Assembly: GCF_026230105.1 (NCBI RefSeq)
Contig: NC_079485.1
Span: 12,222,872-12,286,871, forward strand
DNA: 64,000 bases
Reading direction: 5' to 3'
DNA from: Diorhabda sublineata
Taxonomy: Eukaryota; Arthropoda; Insecta; Coleoptera; Chrysomelidae
The translations under genes were made by a program, and so were the position numbers. Below are positions 1 to 11,860 of the stretch, piece after piece. The notes under the pieces are model-generated. The model was not told the DNA's origin. It searched no databases and saw nothing but the letters and a program-made list of their open reading frames with translations. Numbering within the stretch: the first letter of the stretch is position 1; each line of letters starts with the position of its first letter.

Positions 1-98
1 TCTTACTTTCAAAACTTATCAAAAACAAATTAATTTTAAAATAGAAGAGACCCAAAATCAAGAACATTTAGAAGCATAAACGTGTATATATATAGACT
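1..98 (+). mobile_element. 3' end of a Penelope-like element (copy A)
   Basis: This stretch carries the motif GAGACCCAAAATCAAGAACA (about 47-66), followed shortly by a short TATATATATA run. The same motif, GAGAC(C/T)(T/C)AAAATCAAGAA, occurs just after the GIY-YIG fragment near 55850 and in inverse orientation at 28848-28868, each time next to a TA tract. I infer it is the conserved 3' terminus of one retroelement family. The 5' part lies outside the window, so only the tail is seen. No reading frame can be judged here. Confidence 0.45.
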
Positions 99-1720
99 TT
101 ACTCAATTGCACATTGTCATAAAAAGATATGCTACGGGATCAATGATTAGGTTGGTTAAGGGCGAATTTGTGAAAGAGATTATAGGTACCTAATTTCGAT
201 GAGAAGTTCTCAGTACTTCTGCCAAAAAAACTAGAAATATACTCATTTCACTCAATCAGGAAACAAACCGTTTACTAATACTTGTAGATATAGCATTGAT
301 GCAACTCTATCAAGAGGAAGCACATTGATCTTTTTAAGTCGCACGGCATTCACAAATCCCCGAAATTTTTTCACCCAATCTAATTTCATCACTACTCTTT
401 ATTATAGGTGAAAGTGACTTTTTATCTAACATAAATTTATTTTTTTCAGGTAAGCTTTAATCAGTAAATTTAACGTGATAAAAGGGTATGTATTAACATT
501 TATGTTTCGTATGTTAATAAACAAAAAGTAGTTTACAAGACATGTTAATTTATTTCACCATTAGAACTTAGTCAGTAAGTAGAGGAACAAATTCGTCAAC
601 AAACGAAAATCTTTCTTCACCAAAATCCTTGAAACTTCCAAATTAAATGTCAGATTATCCTTAAATCAATTTTGAAGATTATAAATTTTCAAAAACATAT
701 TCTTTATCTGTGGCGCCTATGTGTGTATCAAAGCATTTTTCAAATAATCCATTGTAAATCTGTTATGTTGTAGTCATTACTTTTATCGTATTGATAATAG
801 TAACTTGTGTTGATGACCATAGCTGTCACATGCAAAGTTTAACTAAATAAAAAATAAATAAATCCAATGTAAAATTGTTTGCATATTGTTTTTCGTCTGA
901 TAAAATCCAACTAACATCACCCTCGTCGGTAGCAACCATTGTTATTAATGTTTCCATCGCGTTCGCGTTTTTGTTCAACAGTAACACATTACAAATGTAC
1001 AAATAAGTTTCCAAAATGTGTAGCTGTCAGCAATTTTTTTGAAATGGACTGCTTCATCGCGAATATAGTATGTCCAAACAACTCATTTAATTACATTTCT
1101 ATATACTGTCTATGTACGGTTCTTCTAATTACGTTAGATCTCGTATTGACTCACTGTTACATTTTTTATTCTAACATATAAATCAGCAATACTGAAATTT
1201 CGGGACTTCAGGGCTCACTACTAACTTAGTGGTAATATAAAACATTTAACTGAACTCAATTAAATATTAAATTCCAGCTTAGCGCCTTAATATAGATTCT
1301 AAATCGAATTAGAAGTTTATTCGAGTTTAACAAAACAATGGATTGTTTTTTGATAATTTATAGGTCATTTGTTGGGGATTTATACATGAGTGCCCCCCTA
1401 AAGTGTGTTGAAGCTCTCAGCTGGAATCTCTTGCATGTTTGGGATGCAATGTGCACTGTGCATTGTGCCCAGCGTTTTCATTTCATTGAATCATGTTGGA
1501 TATTGTATATAGTATCGACTAAACCGGTTTGCTCTTCTGATGCATCAACTGTTATTCGAGCTATGTTGCCACACGTTCTATTCAATATGCTTACATGTAT
1601 GAGATTACATTAATTTTAAATGATGGAATTTCGGTTTTAATTCGATATTTCACGTGGTTATGATGCCAATTTTGTTTTGCTAAACACGTTTTACTGCTTA
1701 CTTTGATTTCTGGTTTCATA

Positions 1721-1723
<3 letters not shown>
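99..1723. other. No recognisable gene
   Basis: AT-rich sequence with scattered short open frames, none with a known motif. An exon-like sequence lies at 450-485: a pyrimidine-AG acceptor, 36 bases, then GTATGT. It matches a second copy at 47375-47411 (see findings). A slightly GC-richer 91-codon frame at 1338-1613 has no recognisable domain and is probably chance or old repeat DNA. Confidence 0.5.

Positions 1724-1800
<77 letters not shown>
1724..1800. repeat. (AT)n microsatellite, 77 bp
   Basis: An uninterrupted AT dinucleotide run. It ends about 30 bp from the C-terminal end of a Tc1/mariner relic on the minus strand. It generates a spurious Ile-Tyr repeat frame on the plus strand. Confidence 0.97.
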
Positions 1801-1803
<3 letters not shown>

Positions 1804-1830
1804 ACGACTGTACTGTAATACCGGGTGCTT

Positions 1831-2145
1831 CTACAAAAGAACAACACAAGCAGTTTTACATAAAAGTCGACAAGTGCTTAATTTGAGCACCAGTCATCAC
1901 ACAGTACACATCAAGACAATATGCGGTTCTTCCCAAATAACCAAACAGGGCCTGCAATATCTACTTCAAACCTGTGAGAACGTATATACGATCTTCTATG
2001 AACCTCAAAAAGTGGAAATCTCACGACGTCAGATCGGGTGACGGTAAAGGACATGGGAAACTCTATGCATCCAAACCAGCGGTTTGATACAGTTCCATTC
2101 AGCCAATGTCATGGTTTGTTATGCCACTAATGCAGCGCACCAACT
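1831..2145 (-). pseudogene. Tc1/mariner transposase C-terminal relic
   Basis: Minus-strand translation across several frames gives pieces of the C-terminal third of an insect Tc1/mariner transposase. In order they are WLNGTVSNRWFG, then SPDLTS-DFHFLRFIEDRIYV, then AYCLDVYCVMTGAQIKHL. These correspond to the family pattern of a W-L-N-x-x-F-P-x-R-W-I-G block, an R-S-P-D-L-T-P block carrying the third catalytic acid, and a terminal R-L-D-V-C-R-V-T-x-G-A-H-I-E-H-L block. Stops interrupt it (for example after SPDLTS), and frame changes are needed to follow it. The N-terminal DNA-binding part and the first catalytic residue are missing. The 3' edge abuts the (AT)n tract. It is a dead fragment; the family assignment comes from remembered patterns and needs a search. 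Confidence 0.6.
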
Positions 2146-3235
2146 CCCTAAGCAAAGAACCATAGAATATCAAGAGTATCAGTTACAGTTGCTTAACCAA
2201 AACAAAACAATACATATCGTTTCACTCTCATCGTACCAAAAATGACCCCGAGAAAATGTCTAAGAAGCAAAACCAAACAAATAATCGCATTTTTGCTAAA
2301 ATACTGTGTATATCTTTTTCATGTCCTGAGATATCCTAGATACGAGTAAAGTGTAAATATTTTCTTTTCATTATACATCTATGGTTATAGGTACGGAACG
2401 GATTTTAACAATTTAATTTAACAATTAAAATGGAATTCTCTTGCCCTCTTAATAATAATTTCAATTATTTCATCATTAACCGGATTTTGACAGAACACTG
2501 GTAAATTCATTAGACGATAATTTGGGAATACTAAAACAATTTTATTGGCACAGTTATATTAATTTATTCATATCATAACTCTCTTAAGATATTTATTGAA
2601 ATGTCTGTTTCATTTATACCATTCAGTATTGCATTAAACTTGTATTATTGTATCCTTTATTTTTGGTATTTCACTTCATGGGAAATGGTACCTAAATCTA
2701 AGGTATCATTTATCTCTTTTAGATTTACCACTACCAATTCGTAAGTCCATATTATTCCAGAATGATTATGGGCTTCCGGCGCATCTCTATAGAAGTATTC
2801 GAGAAATTTCAGTAGATACATACGCTGATAGATAAATAGGACGTGAAAACCAATTATTTTTGCTAGCCAGGTCACCAAACTTGACTGAGTCAAATATTTA
2901 AAGACGGATTAGAGAACTTGTTACTGCAACTAGGCAAACTAGAGAAGTAATATTTGAATAGTAAAAAATTATAGGTATTGTTGCATAATCTGGTTTCGTC
3001 AAAAATGATAAGCGATAATTTAAACATTATTGCTTTTTATCTTTCACCTTTATAATTTCTTTAATAGAAAAGCGAAATATTGAGCAGTGGAAGAGCGCTC
3101 CTAAATTGATAAAAAAATAGAAGAAAAACATACCCATAATCGAAACCGAGCGACGTACAGAAGGTGCTTGTATTGTACCTGGAGGTGCACATCTGCAATT
3201 AATTTTTAGTTTATATTTAGAGTTTTTTAGTTACG
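2146..3235. other. No recognisable gene
   Basis: AT-rich non-coding sequence. I see no motif-bearing frame. The segment just upstream of 3236 should hold the left end of the following Tc1/mariner element, but I find no clean inverted copy of its right terminus, so the left end is lost or diverged. Confidence 0.5.
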
Positions 3236-4317
3236 ATGGAATAGTACTCGGGGACGCATCGCGCATTTTGCGTATGAGCGTATTATCGTAACGGTGATTC
3301 AATAGTGACTGCTCAACGTCTTTATCGTGCGGAATATCGTACACGCCACGCGCCAAGTCACGATAGCATTGGGAATTGGATCAGGATGTTCGAGTTTACA
3401 GGTGCGACAGTTAAAATTTAAAACTCTGGTCGCCCTCGTTCAGTTCGCGATGAAGAAACAAATGAAGAAGTTGAGGCGTCAGTTCGTCGAAATCCATCTC
3501 TATCCATCCGAAAGCGAAGCCAAGCGTTAAACATAAAAAAACCGTCCTTACATTTAATTTTAAAGGAATATTTGTATTTAAAAGCCTATAAAATTCAATT
3601 GGTTCAAGTATTGAAGGATACGGACTATGCTAATCGACTGAATTTTGCGAACGAAATGATGCAGCGATTTAACAACTTTAAAAACATACTATTCAGCGAC
3701 GAAGCAAATTTTCACCTGAATGGTAATGTTAATAAACAGTATTATCGGTACTGGGCATTCGAAAATCCGAGCCGAAAGCATGAACGACCCTTGCACAGCC
3801 CAAAGGTCATTGTTTGGGCCGCTATGTCTGCTAAAGGAATTATTGGTCCTTATTTTCATGAAGATCAACTAGGCCGAGTAATCAATGTGAATAGTGACCA
3901 TTACTGCGATATGTTGCGAAATTTTTTAGTCCCAGAGTTGTAGGAGTTTGCAGTTTTCAACTCAAGAACGTGGTTCCAGCAAGATGGGGCCACTTGCCAT
4001 ACCTCGAATGACTCGATGGAAGTTGTGAATGAATTATTCTCTAATAAAGTCATTTCGCGAAGGGGTAACATCAACTAGCTTCTCAGAAGCCCCGACCTTA
4101 TCCCTTAGCTTGACTATTTTGTATGGGGATACCTTAAAAGTAAGGTTTATCAAAATAATCTAGTGAAATAACCCAATTGAAGGAAAACATCAGGTCAGAA
4201 ATGGCAGCAATATCAAGAGCTTTGTGTCGACGTGTTATCGCCAATCTTCGTTCCCGTTTAGAAGAGTGCCAGCAACGTAACGGTCATTATTTGGATAAGA
4301 TCATCTTTTCCAAATAA
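3236..4317 (+). pseudogene. Tc1/mariner-superfamily transposase pseudogene
   Basis: A nearly full-length transposase frame can be followed from ATG 3236 to a TAA at 4315-4317. The N-terminal part (about 3250-3550) is a paired-type DNA-binding domain with an NSGRPRSVRDE stretch. The catalytic core follows: FSDEANF (first Asp, codon 3698-3700), FQQDGATCHT (second Asp, 3983-3985) and RSPDLIPL followed by a frame-shifted LDYF-WGYLKSKVYQNN (third acid). The C-terminus ends LDKIIFSK. Same-frame stops lie at 3242, 3275, 3419 and 3941, followed by another near 4075 and frameshifts after 4100, so it is dead. About 41 residues separate the second Asp from the LDYF Asp, a DD41D-like spacing rather than the mariner DD34D. 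The right end matches a CTGGACACCTTGTAT terminus at 4413-4427. Confidence 0.85.
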
Positions 4318-4404
4318 TTTTCCAATTCATATGGTATTTTAAAACAATAAAAGTTTTTATTGCTTATAAATATTTTTTGTTTACTTGAACTTACAAATAC
4401 CCGA

Positions 4405-4428
4405 TACCCTTTCTGGACACCTTGTATT
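4405..4428. repeat. Right terminal repeat of the Tc1/mariner element
   Basis: The sequence ...CCCTTTCTGGACACCTTGTAT lies about 90 bp after the transposase stop. A similar end (CTAGGACACCTTGTATA) follows the Tc1/mariner relic near 54641, and an inverse-orientation copy (TATACACGGTGTCCAACC) stands alone at 34672. The shared GGACACC(T/G)TGTATA core is typical of Tc1-like termini in insects. No matching left end was found here. Confidence 0.55.
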
Positions 4429-5449
4429 ACTTTAGCAACAGCCTTCATAATTTTATTGCATCGTTTTATTGGAAGTTAATAGAAAATTATTTGATAAATA
4501 AAAATCTTCGTTTATTGATTTTCATATACAATTCTTCTGTATTTTAAGCTTTCATTCGATGTTGTCATTGATGTCAAAACATTTATTTTTCACTTTAATT
4601 CCGTCTGATGAGAATAAATCCGTGTTTCGTGAGCTGCGACTTAGTTGTATAGAATTGGATATTTCAGTTGAATCGATTAGATTCTTGTAATGTGAACCAA
4701 ATAATCAATTGTAATGTTGAAAAAATACGTTATAAAATTATAGAACTGAATACAGCTCACTTCAACTAAGTATAAAGAAGAGGTGTTGTACTATTATAGT
4801 AATAAGAACTAAAAGGAGTCGTCCTCTGTTGATTAGAGCAAATATTATCTATACTGGTGAGGTGAAAAGGCAACAAAATCAGTCTTATTTTAATCGCATA
4901 CTGAAGGGAAAAGTGGGAAAGAAGTTTTGTCGTTATGAAAACATTTTATTTTGAACACCTTTTCTTCATTCCAACAAATCACAGTTACATGTAGAAGTAT
5001 ATATTTAAAAGATTTTTTCAATTAAATGCTTGGATGTCACAACAAATGATAAATATAACACCATTCTGGATCAAACTTCTACTATTCTTTAACATAAAGA
5101 AAAAAATTGAAATCTGAGTTGAAATGTTTCGGTATTAATTTGGATATTTGCTAAAAATTGCAGAAAATCATAGAAAAATGAGTGGAAGAAATCACGATGC
5201 CCCAATCCGGCGCCTGAAAAGGCCTAAGGATGAGATGAGAAGTAGAGAGTTAACATTACCTAATTGTAACGAAAAGCGGGAATATCGTGTTTTACAGTTT
5301 CACAGCTTTCGAAGTTATCAAAATAAATTTACTTTTTAGAGTTATTCTACAAATTCTATACTCAAAGCTGATGATTTTTTAACCGCAGTGTGATGAAGAA
5401 AACTTTTATGATTTTATTAAAAACAAAGTAAGACAAAAAATTTCAATTA
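4429..5449. other. No certain gene; one possible small exon
   Basis: AT-rich. At 5161-5339 a frame follows an acceptor-like TTGCTAAAAATTGCAG and starts ATGAGTGGAAG; its product is rich in Arg and Lys (for example IRRLKRPKDEMRSREL). Composition differs from the flanks, but no family is recognised and no clear donor follows, so I do not call it a gene. Confidence 0.3.
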
Positions 5450-6125
5450 ATTTCATTCAAACCACTGCCCTTGGCTAGCAATGCAATTATGTCAACCTCA
5501 ATTACATGTCTGAAAGCATTCCAGCTTTGTTGTGGCGTTAACGTCAGGAATAATCCCTTTTAGCACATTTTTTGACTTTTGAGTTGAGCCACAAATTGCA
5601 TGGTGCTAAATATGGTTAATAAGATGGAAGTAGATACACAGAAAGACATTTAGCGGTAAAAATGTTCGAATAAGCGGCTTGTAGCACTGCGCATTGTCAT
5701 GAGGAAACAGAAAACCGCTGCCCAATTTTTTATGTCTCTTTCTCATCAGTACGGATTCGAAAAAAGGAATTATCATTATTTTCGGCTTTTATTGGGCCTT
5801 TTTAAGGCGAAGTGAGTTACAGGTTTTCCATTGAGAACTCTGAATTTTTGTCTTAGGCCACAGCCACACACCCAATTTTTATCTCCACTAACAATGTTGA
5901 CAGTGGAATTTTTGTCCATCATCTGTTAAAATATTGTGCAAGATTCAATCCGAGTTTTCTCTTATAACTTTCAAATAGTCAATTGCTAAACATGTTTATC
6001 CACTTTTCATACATTTTCATTTGCTTTTGAGGTCTACGGAATTCACGACTGTTCCTCGTCATTAAATAGCCCATTTCTACTTTTAAATTGCTCATTCCAC
6101 TTGTGATCAGTCTAGACATTTGAAC
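5450..6125 (-). pseudogene. Mariner transposase relic (family M1, copy 1)
   Basis: Minus-strand pieces run in transposase order. The helix-turn-helix half gives KWNEQFKSRNGLFNDEEQS and further on QLTI-KL-EKTRIE, matching the mariner W-x-x-x-F-K-x-G-x-x-x-x-x-D-E-x-R-S-G-R-P and R-L-T-I-R-E-L patterns. The catalytic start gives SGDKNWVCGCG, where GDE is now GDK, then RQKFRVLNGKPV. The late part gives FLFPHDNAQCYKPLIRTFL and the end gives NVLKGIIPDVNATTKLECFQ and NCIASQGQW. Stops and frameshifts occur throughout. The same RQK-x-x-V-x-x-x-x-PVT-x-F string appears in the relic at 25570-25990, so both are copies of one family. Confidence 0.65.
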
Positions 6126-9100
6126 ACTGAAGTGGCAGAATAGCAGACTTACTAGCCGGAACGGGTGTTAACTTATTACTTCTTGTCTCAACACAAGGGA
6201 GTGTGAGACTTTGTAAAAATTCTATCATATTGTGTTTGATCAGACCTCGTATAAATACTTGAAGAGTGGATATTAATGATAACTAAATATTTCCATTTCA
6301 AAAAAATTTTCTAAACTGTTGAAAATTTGAGAGATACCACCTTGTAACAATCGTTTGTGTTAGAAAAACCTTCATCAATGTACTTGATGACGTCGCACCC
6401 GTTCTACTTGAGGAATGTACAAAGGAAATGTTTTCTTTGTTAACAGTGATTGGTTGCAAACCCTACTTCAATATGTGTTAAGTAACGTTTTAGCCGCTTC
6501 TCGTTTGGGATATTCATTGGTTTTCTGCAATTTTTTATGCCCATTCCAACATGATTTGACCATTTGGATCTAGTTGTGCTGTGTTTTGACCTATAACTTA
6601 ATACCACAGAGTGACTTATATTTTAAAAAGATTTTTTAGGCTAATCAAATTCGACTTTTATCCAATAAATAAATTATTTTTAATAGAAGTTAACTTTTTT
6701 ATATAAAAATATTTAGAAATATCCAATGAACAAATAAGGGTTATTACGAAATCTATTACAAATTTACAAAAATTTTCTACTCATTTGGATGAAATACCTG
6801 TTTTCAAAAGTTTTACTTGTCTATTTCTAAACAGTTGTATAAGGTATACGAAGAGATTAATAGTTCGGGGCAAAATAATGTTGTCAGGTGTGCGATTGAA
6901 TTTTCTCTGACGGTAGACAATCATCACAGTTTAAAGTGATGCTGCCATTGATAAGTTGATTACTTTCGTGGACCTAATCGCAAAAGCAGTTTTATAGACG
7001 CGTTACGTTGCGTAAATATTTTATGAATCAGAGGCCAGAATTGTCTGTAATATTAGTGAAAGGCGCTTTTTCATATACTTTTGTGCAGCGTCTGTTTCAT
7101 AGATCCAATCAGATTTGGTGACGAATAATGAAAATTGGAGGAAATTATAATAGTCAAGTGGATATATTATCAAAAATATGTTTGAAGGACTAGAACTTTG
7201 GAACTGTTGAAAGAAAACTTAGCGATCTTGACGGTTGAATTTGTAATTTGATAGCTTACCAAAAACTGAGAATATTTACGGGATGCATTGTTTGAAAATA
7301 TGTCTATAGATTATGAAGTAACCCTCTACTAATCGACTTACACATACACCCATCCTGGATTGATGGACAAAATTTTATTCAACTATTTTTGTAAACGTAA
7401 CAGAAATAAGAATATTATCTGGCAAGTTTCGTTACTTCATGTACACATTGTTTTTTATGACAATTAGTATTGGCATAAATTATATAAAGTAAATTGTTTC
7501 AGTTATAACATCTCATATAATTTTTTTTGATAAAACCGCACGCTCCTCAGACCCGCAAAGTCTATGTTAAACATATGAGTCACTCTCTACATTTATGGTA
7601 TTTGTCTATAGCAATCTCCATTCTCTACTACTAAAAATCATTTTCTCTTCTAATTGTAGGAATATTGAGAAAGTTCCACAGATCAATCGTCTTGGTACTT
7701 GAATTGCGTTATATGAACCTACGTTATTTGTATAGAAATTACTAATTTTTATTTTGGATTCCAGTGGAAATTAATACTGGAATCATCTATTTTATTTTCC
7801 AGTATATGCACATGTTGTTTTCCAATTTTGAAAACAATAATGGATTGTTCAAGAGGGTTAATCCACCAAACAAAAATTTAGTCAATTGAGTGTAAAAACT
7901 TGCATACATTCGCAGATTAATTTCAATCGCCTCCGTTTAGTTAAATGTGTATACAAGGGAGCCTTTTGTTTTGATGGTGTAATAAATTGATTTTCAAATA
8001 AATCAATAGAGCGTTCTGTCACTTGCGGATTGAATGTAACTATTTGTAGATATGTGTAAAAATGAAAAAACTTGTTAAAATACCAACTTTGGCGTAAATA
8101 TAATTTAATAATAAAGAAAAAATGGTTACTGGTGGCGACATGTAGAATCTTTCCGGCGTAAAGAACAGAAAAATATAAAAATTCTAAAAAAACTAAATCG
8201 CCATAAAAATTTCGGGATTGCAATTAAAACTTTGGGTGTCGTTCAAAAGAGATTTATCTTTCTATTTCATCCATCGTGTATTTATATTGCCATACATTAT
8301 ATTATCAGAATTTTATTGCTGAGAATTAGTCATATACATATAAAAAAGAGAAAAGTTGATGTTCAATCGTGATACATTAAAAAAAATAATAAAATTTTGT
8401 TTCAACTTAGCCATCGTTTGCACTCTCTTTAGAAACAATATCATTTTTAAATCTACGAAAAAAATTATTGTTGGTTAATAATGCTGAAATGAGATCATTT
8501 TCGATCTTAAAATCTGGGTGAACAGATAAGAATGTGCTATATATTTTGAAGACTATTCGTCCTATTTCCATGCGGGATAGAATTGACCAAAAGAAAACTG
8601 GAAAATGTTTCAGATTTTCAACCATCGCCATCTTAAACAGTTATTTTTTTATAAAATTCATCTGAAGAAAACCAAAAAAATTTAATTTTTTTTAAAGCTG
8701 GGCTTTGTTGTTGGAATCTGTTTGTCGCAACGATTCAAATGTAGTATGGATCAAACCAATCTTATCTGCAATATCTGTAATATATTAATGCTGCTCTCAT
8801 TGAGTATATTAAGTATCTACAACTTTTGAAGGATCTCAGTTGATATTACTGAAAATACTACTCCTCCTGTTTCACTTAATTAATGAAGACTTCGACAGAA
8901 GAATATATTGGACGTTAGGGATGACTAGAGAATTGTTCCATCAGGCCACTGGCATCTTTATAGTGCAGCTATTAGGGGTTCTTCTTTCCCTTTCCTATTT
9001 CAGTTCCCTCACCTATTGATATTTTCATTGTAAGGACAGAAGATATTATAGATTATAACATTATTTTTCAAATCATCAATTCATGGAGAGTCAGTGATAT

Positions 9101-11757
9101 GAAAATACCGTATTTTAAATGTTTGGTAATTTACAGGTATAATTTGCCGCATTAAAAATACTACAGTAAAATACCGGATAATGTAAGCTCTTCCGGTCAT
9201 GTATTATAGTTAATTTATCGCCCATAAAAAACACCAAATTATGATAAGAATGACACAATTTCTATCCAAGAAATTCGAGAACGAGACTACTGTCTGCTGT
9301 TCTTTAAATAAAAAGTAGAAAAATATATAAAACATATTTTTTCTGTTCTTAGAAAAAATATTAAACATTTCAAAATTCCAACGCGATTCAACCCGTCAAC
9401 CTAGTCCTGTTGTTCATAATCCTGACCGCGGAAACCTTTCCGATTTTAAGTTTCGTTTAAAAGTATATGACAATTTGCGTATTTCTATTAATCAAAATAG
9501 GAATCAGTTTTAACAAGAAAAATTAATGTTTACTTAGTTTTTTGATCTAATAAATATGTAGCAGCCGTCTATAGTTGCATTAAAATTAATTAGTTTTTAT
9601 TTCTCATTTATAGCTGAGTTTTCTGCAGCTGAGGAATCATTTGATCATCACCAACGGTGTCAATAGAATCAAAATGTCGTGTAGGATCAAGGTCTGACTG
9701 TTGGAAAAGCAAATTATTTTCATTCAAATAATGTAAATTTCATATTATATATAGAAATTTGGAAGCCTAATCATTTGTTAGTCGGCTGCTTTTTTTAATG
9801 GATATCAGCATATTGCGAAAATGACCACTCTATGGCAGCAGTCGTAGAAAGGCAACTTAAAATGTCTGCAGTGACTTGACTAATTTTTGTAAAACCACAG
9901 ACTGATCGCTGCCATGTAACTATATCAATTATTTCATCTTTTTGACACTCCCAAATAAAATTATGTTGAAAATCTCCCAGTTTTTACCTGACATTAGCTA
10001 TTTCTCACATTACCGTGCAAATATCTTATTTTGGTATCAATCTTGTAAATATTTTGTTCATATATATTAGAACTTGTAAAATACGGTTTAAAAAACCGAA
10101 TTGAATGTAATGTATCGTAGCTTTGTTGAAAAATAATCCATATAACTGTGACAAGGCTCTGTAATCTTTCTTAAAGTAATTCTGTTCATTAAAATGGGTA
10201 GATGAAAAATAATTGAAGAAAAAATACGTTTTCTTGTTATAAAACATTGTATTCTGAAATTCCAAAAATATATATTGTAATAAATTAGCTTTAACAAAAG
10301 TTTTTGGAATAAAACATAGTTATATATTTTGAAATAAATGCTCAGTGGAGTGATGCTATTGGAAGACCTATTTCGAAATCTCGCAAACTAGGATTTGAGA
10401 GCAAATTTATAAAAATGACAGCAAAACAATCAATGTTTTACTTGAAACTGACTTAGGCCCGGTTTATTCCCTTCCTAATAAAGTCCCTACTAACTATTAT
10501 TTACCGAATAACCAAAAAGTCGGTTTCTTCACCTTCCGATAAATTGAACTCCGAATAAATCGAGCTATTTGTCAAATTAGGCAGATATATGAGACTAATA
10601 ATACAGAGATAGTTATTAGTTAGTACCGTGCTGCAACGAATTTTCGCTGTAATAAAAAATAGTTGACGTTACTTAATTATAAACTTAATTACAACTAATT
10701 GTTCAATTTTTCTTTATTCCAATAATGTTTTTCTATTATTATTTTTGGAATAAAACGATATTAACATATATACCAATGAATAGATAAATTGGAAGTATCC
10801 AGTATTGATATTCCCAATATTTGAATGCAATTTTCCCAAAATATCATTAGTTGAACCAACTGAAGTGATAAGTGATGGTAAGCCTAATGCCTTTTATATT
10901 AGATGTATCTTTCCTGAGGTCAATTGGACAACAAAATATATTTTTCCAAACTTCACTTGTGGATTTTATCTATTGGCTCTGTTCAAAATTATTATTTAAC
11001 AAAAATCCACCAGCAACGAGAGAGACATGAAAATATAAGAGGTCATTCATAACCTGTCGAGAGCAGACATGGAAGCTTCTGTAATGTCTACCCATGAGCG
11101 GCTCCAACATTCCTTGAGTGTGATCCTTTATTTCAAAATGAATCCTCTCTTCCCTTTAAACACAGTTTTTTTTATTTACCTTTATTATTTGAAATATAAA
11201 AATTATACAATTCCTTGAAAGCTATTTGGTCATTTAGGAATACAGCTATTTATTTAGAAACATATTACGTCAAACATTACCGTTTTTCTTTATTAATCTG
11301 TTATACAGTTTTCAATAAATCTCAGCTTTGAAATGTTTATTAGGTTTAAAACTACTAAACAACTAACTTCTACTTTCTCTTTTTGGTAACTTGTGATTGA
11401 ATTTTGTACTGTATAATGAGCTGTGGCAATTCAAATAATGAATATATAACATAGAAACTACAAATGTGATTATTGATAGTGTCAAATACGGAGTTACATT
11501 TTTCCAAAATACCCTTTTCGAGATAATAGATGTTTCCCGATTATTCTACCACTGTGTTTTAATTATATCGAACTAATTATAACTATTTTTATGAACAAAG
11601 GAGTGTTTTTTGTTGAAGACAAAAGTTGTTTAGCAGGTATATATAAAGATTTGGGGATCGCGAGGATTGCTCGTAGCTTGAATTTAGCGAATATTGCGTT
11701 ATTGATGCTTGACGAAGGTGATAATCCTTAAGGTAGCAGATGTGACATACCGGAATT
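6126..11757. other. Long stretch without a certain gene
   Basis: About 5.6 kb of AT-rich DNA. Two minus-strand frames stand out by length only: 7882-8223 (about 113 codons, hydrophobic then basic) and 8407-8631, which begins ATGGCGATG in a good start context and encodes about 74 residues (MAMVENLKHFPVFFW...). Neither has a motif I recognise. A 90 bp exon-like segment at 9608-9697 is listed separately. No TE coding was recognised in this interval. Confidence 0.4.
9608..9697 (-). other. Possible terminal coding exon of a host gene
   Basis: On the minus strand a pyrimidine tract ending TTTGCTTTTCCAACAG is followed by exactly 30 codons ending in TAA. The product begins SDLDPTRHFDSIDTVGDD and ends MIPQLQKTQL. 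An AATAAA lies about 10 bases after the stop. The residue mix is balanced and hydrophilic, unlike the Phe/Ile/Tyr-rich chance frames common here. No upstream exon was identified, and I do not recognise the protein, so this is only a splice-signal-plus-composition call. Confidence 0.22.
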
Positions 11758-11778
11758 CCTAACCCTAACCTAACCTAA
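11758..11778. repeat. Short interstitial TTAGG-type telomeric repeat
   Basis: The sequence CCTAACCCTAACCTAACCTA contains four CCTAA-type units, one with an extra C. TTAGG is the ancestral insect telomere unit. The array is far too short to be a telomere and may be an insertion scar or part of a retroelement. A short PQGSAL-like stretch follows immediately. Confidence 0.6.
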
Positions 11779-11860
11779 GGCTGCCGCAAGGCTCAGCCCT
11801 TGTCTCATCCTAGTCAAACATCAATTTGTTGGACTGTACACAATCTTCGCTAAATTCCAG
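11778..11860 (+). pseudogene. Possible reverse-transcriptase scrap (LINE)
   Basis: Directly after the TTAGG-type units the plus strand reads RLPQGSAL in frame, resembling the G-x-P-Q-G-S-x-L-S-P box of non-LTR reverse transcriptases. The following expected L-F-N-x-Y-I box is not clear, and a stop occurs soon after. The match is about eight residues, so chance is possible. Confidence 0.25.

Noticed and set aside
1703..2041. 112-codon plus-strand frame with a long Ile-Tyr repeat
   Set aside because: It is the translation of the (AT)n tract joined to antisense Tc1/mariner sequence, not a gene.
7882..8631. Two consecutive minus-strand frames (74 and 113 codons)
   Set aside because: The first has a good start context, but the two do not join through plausible splice sites and neither has a recognised domain.
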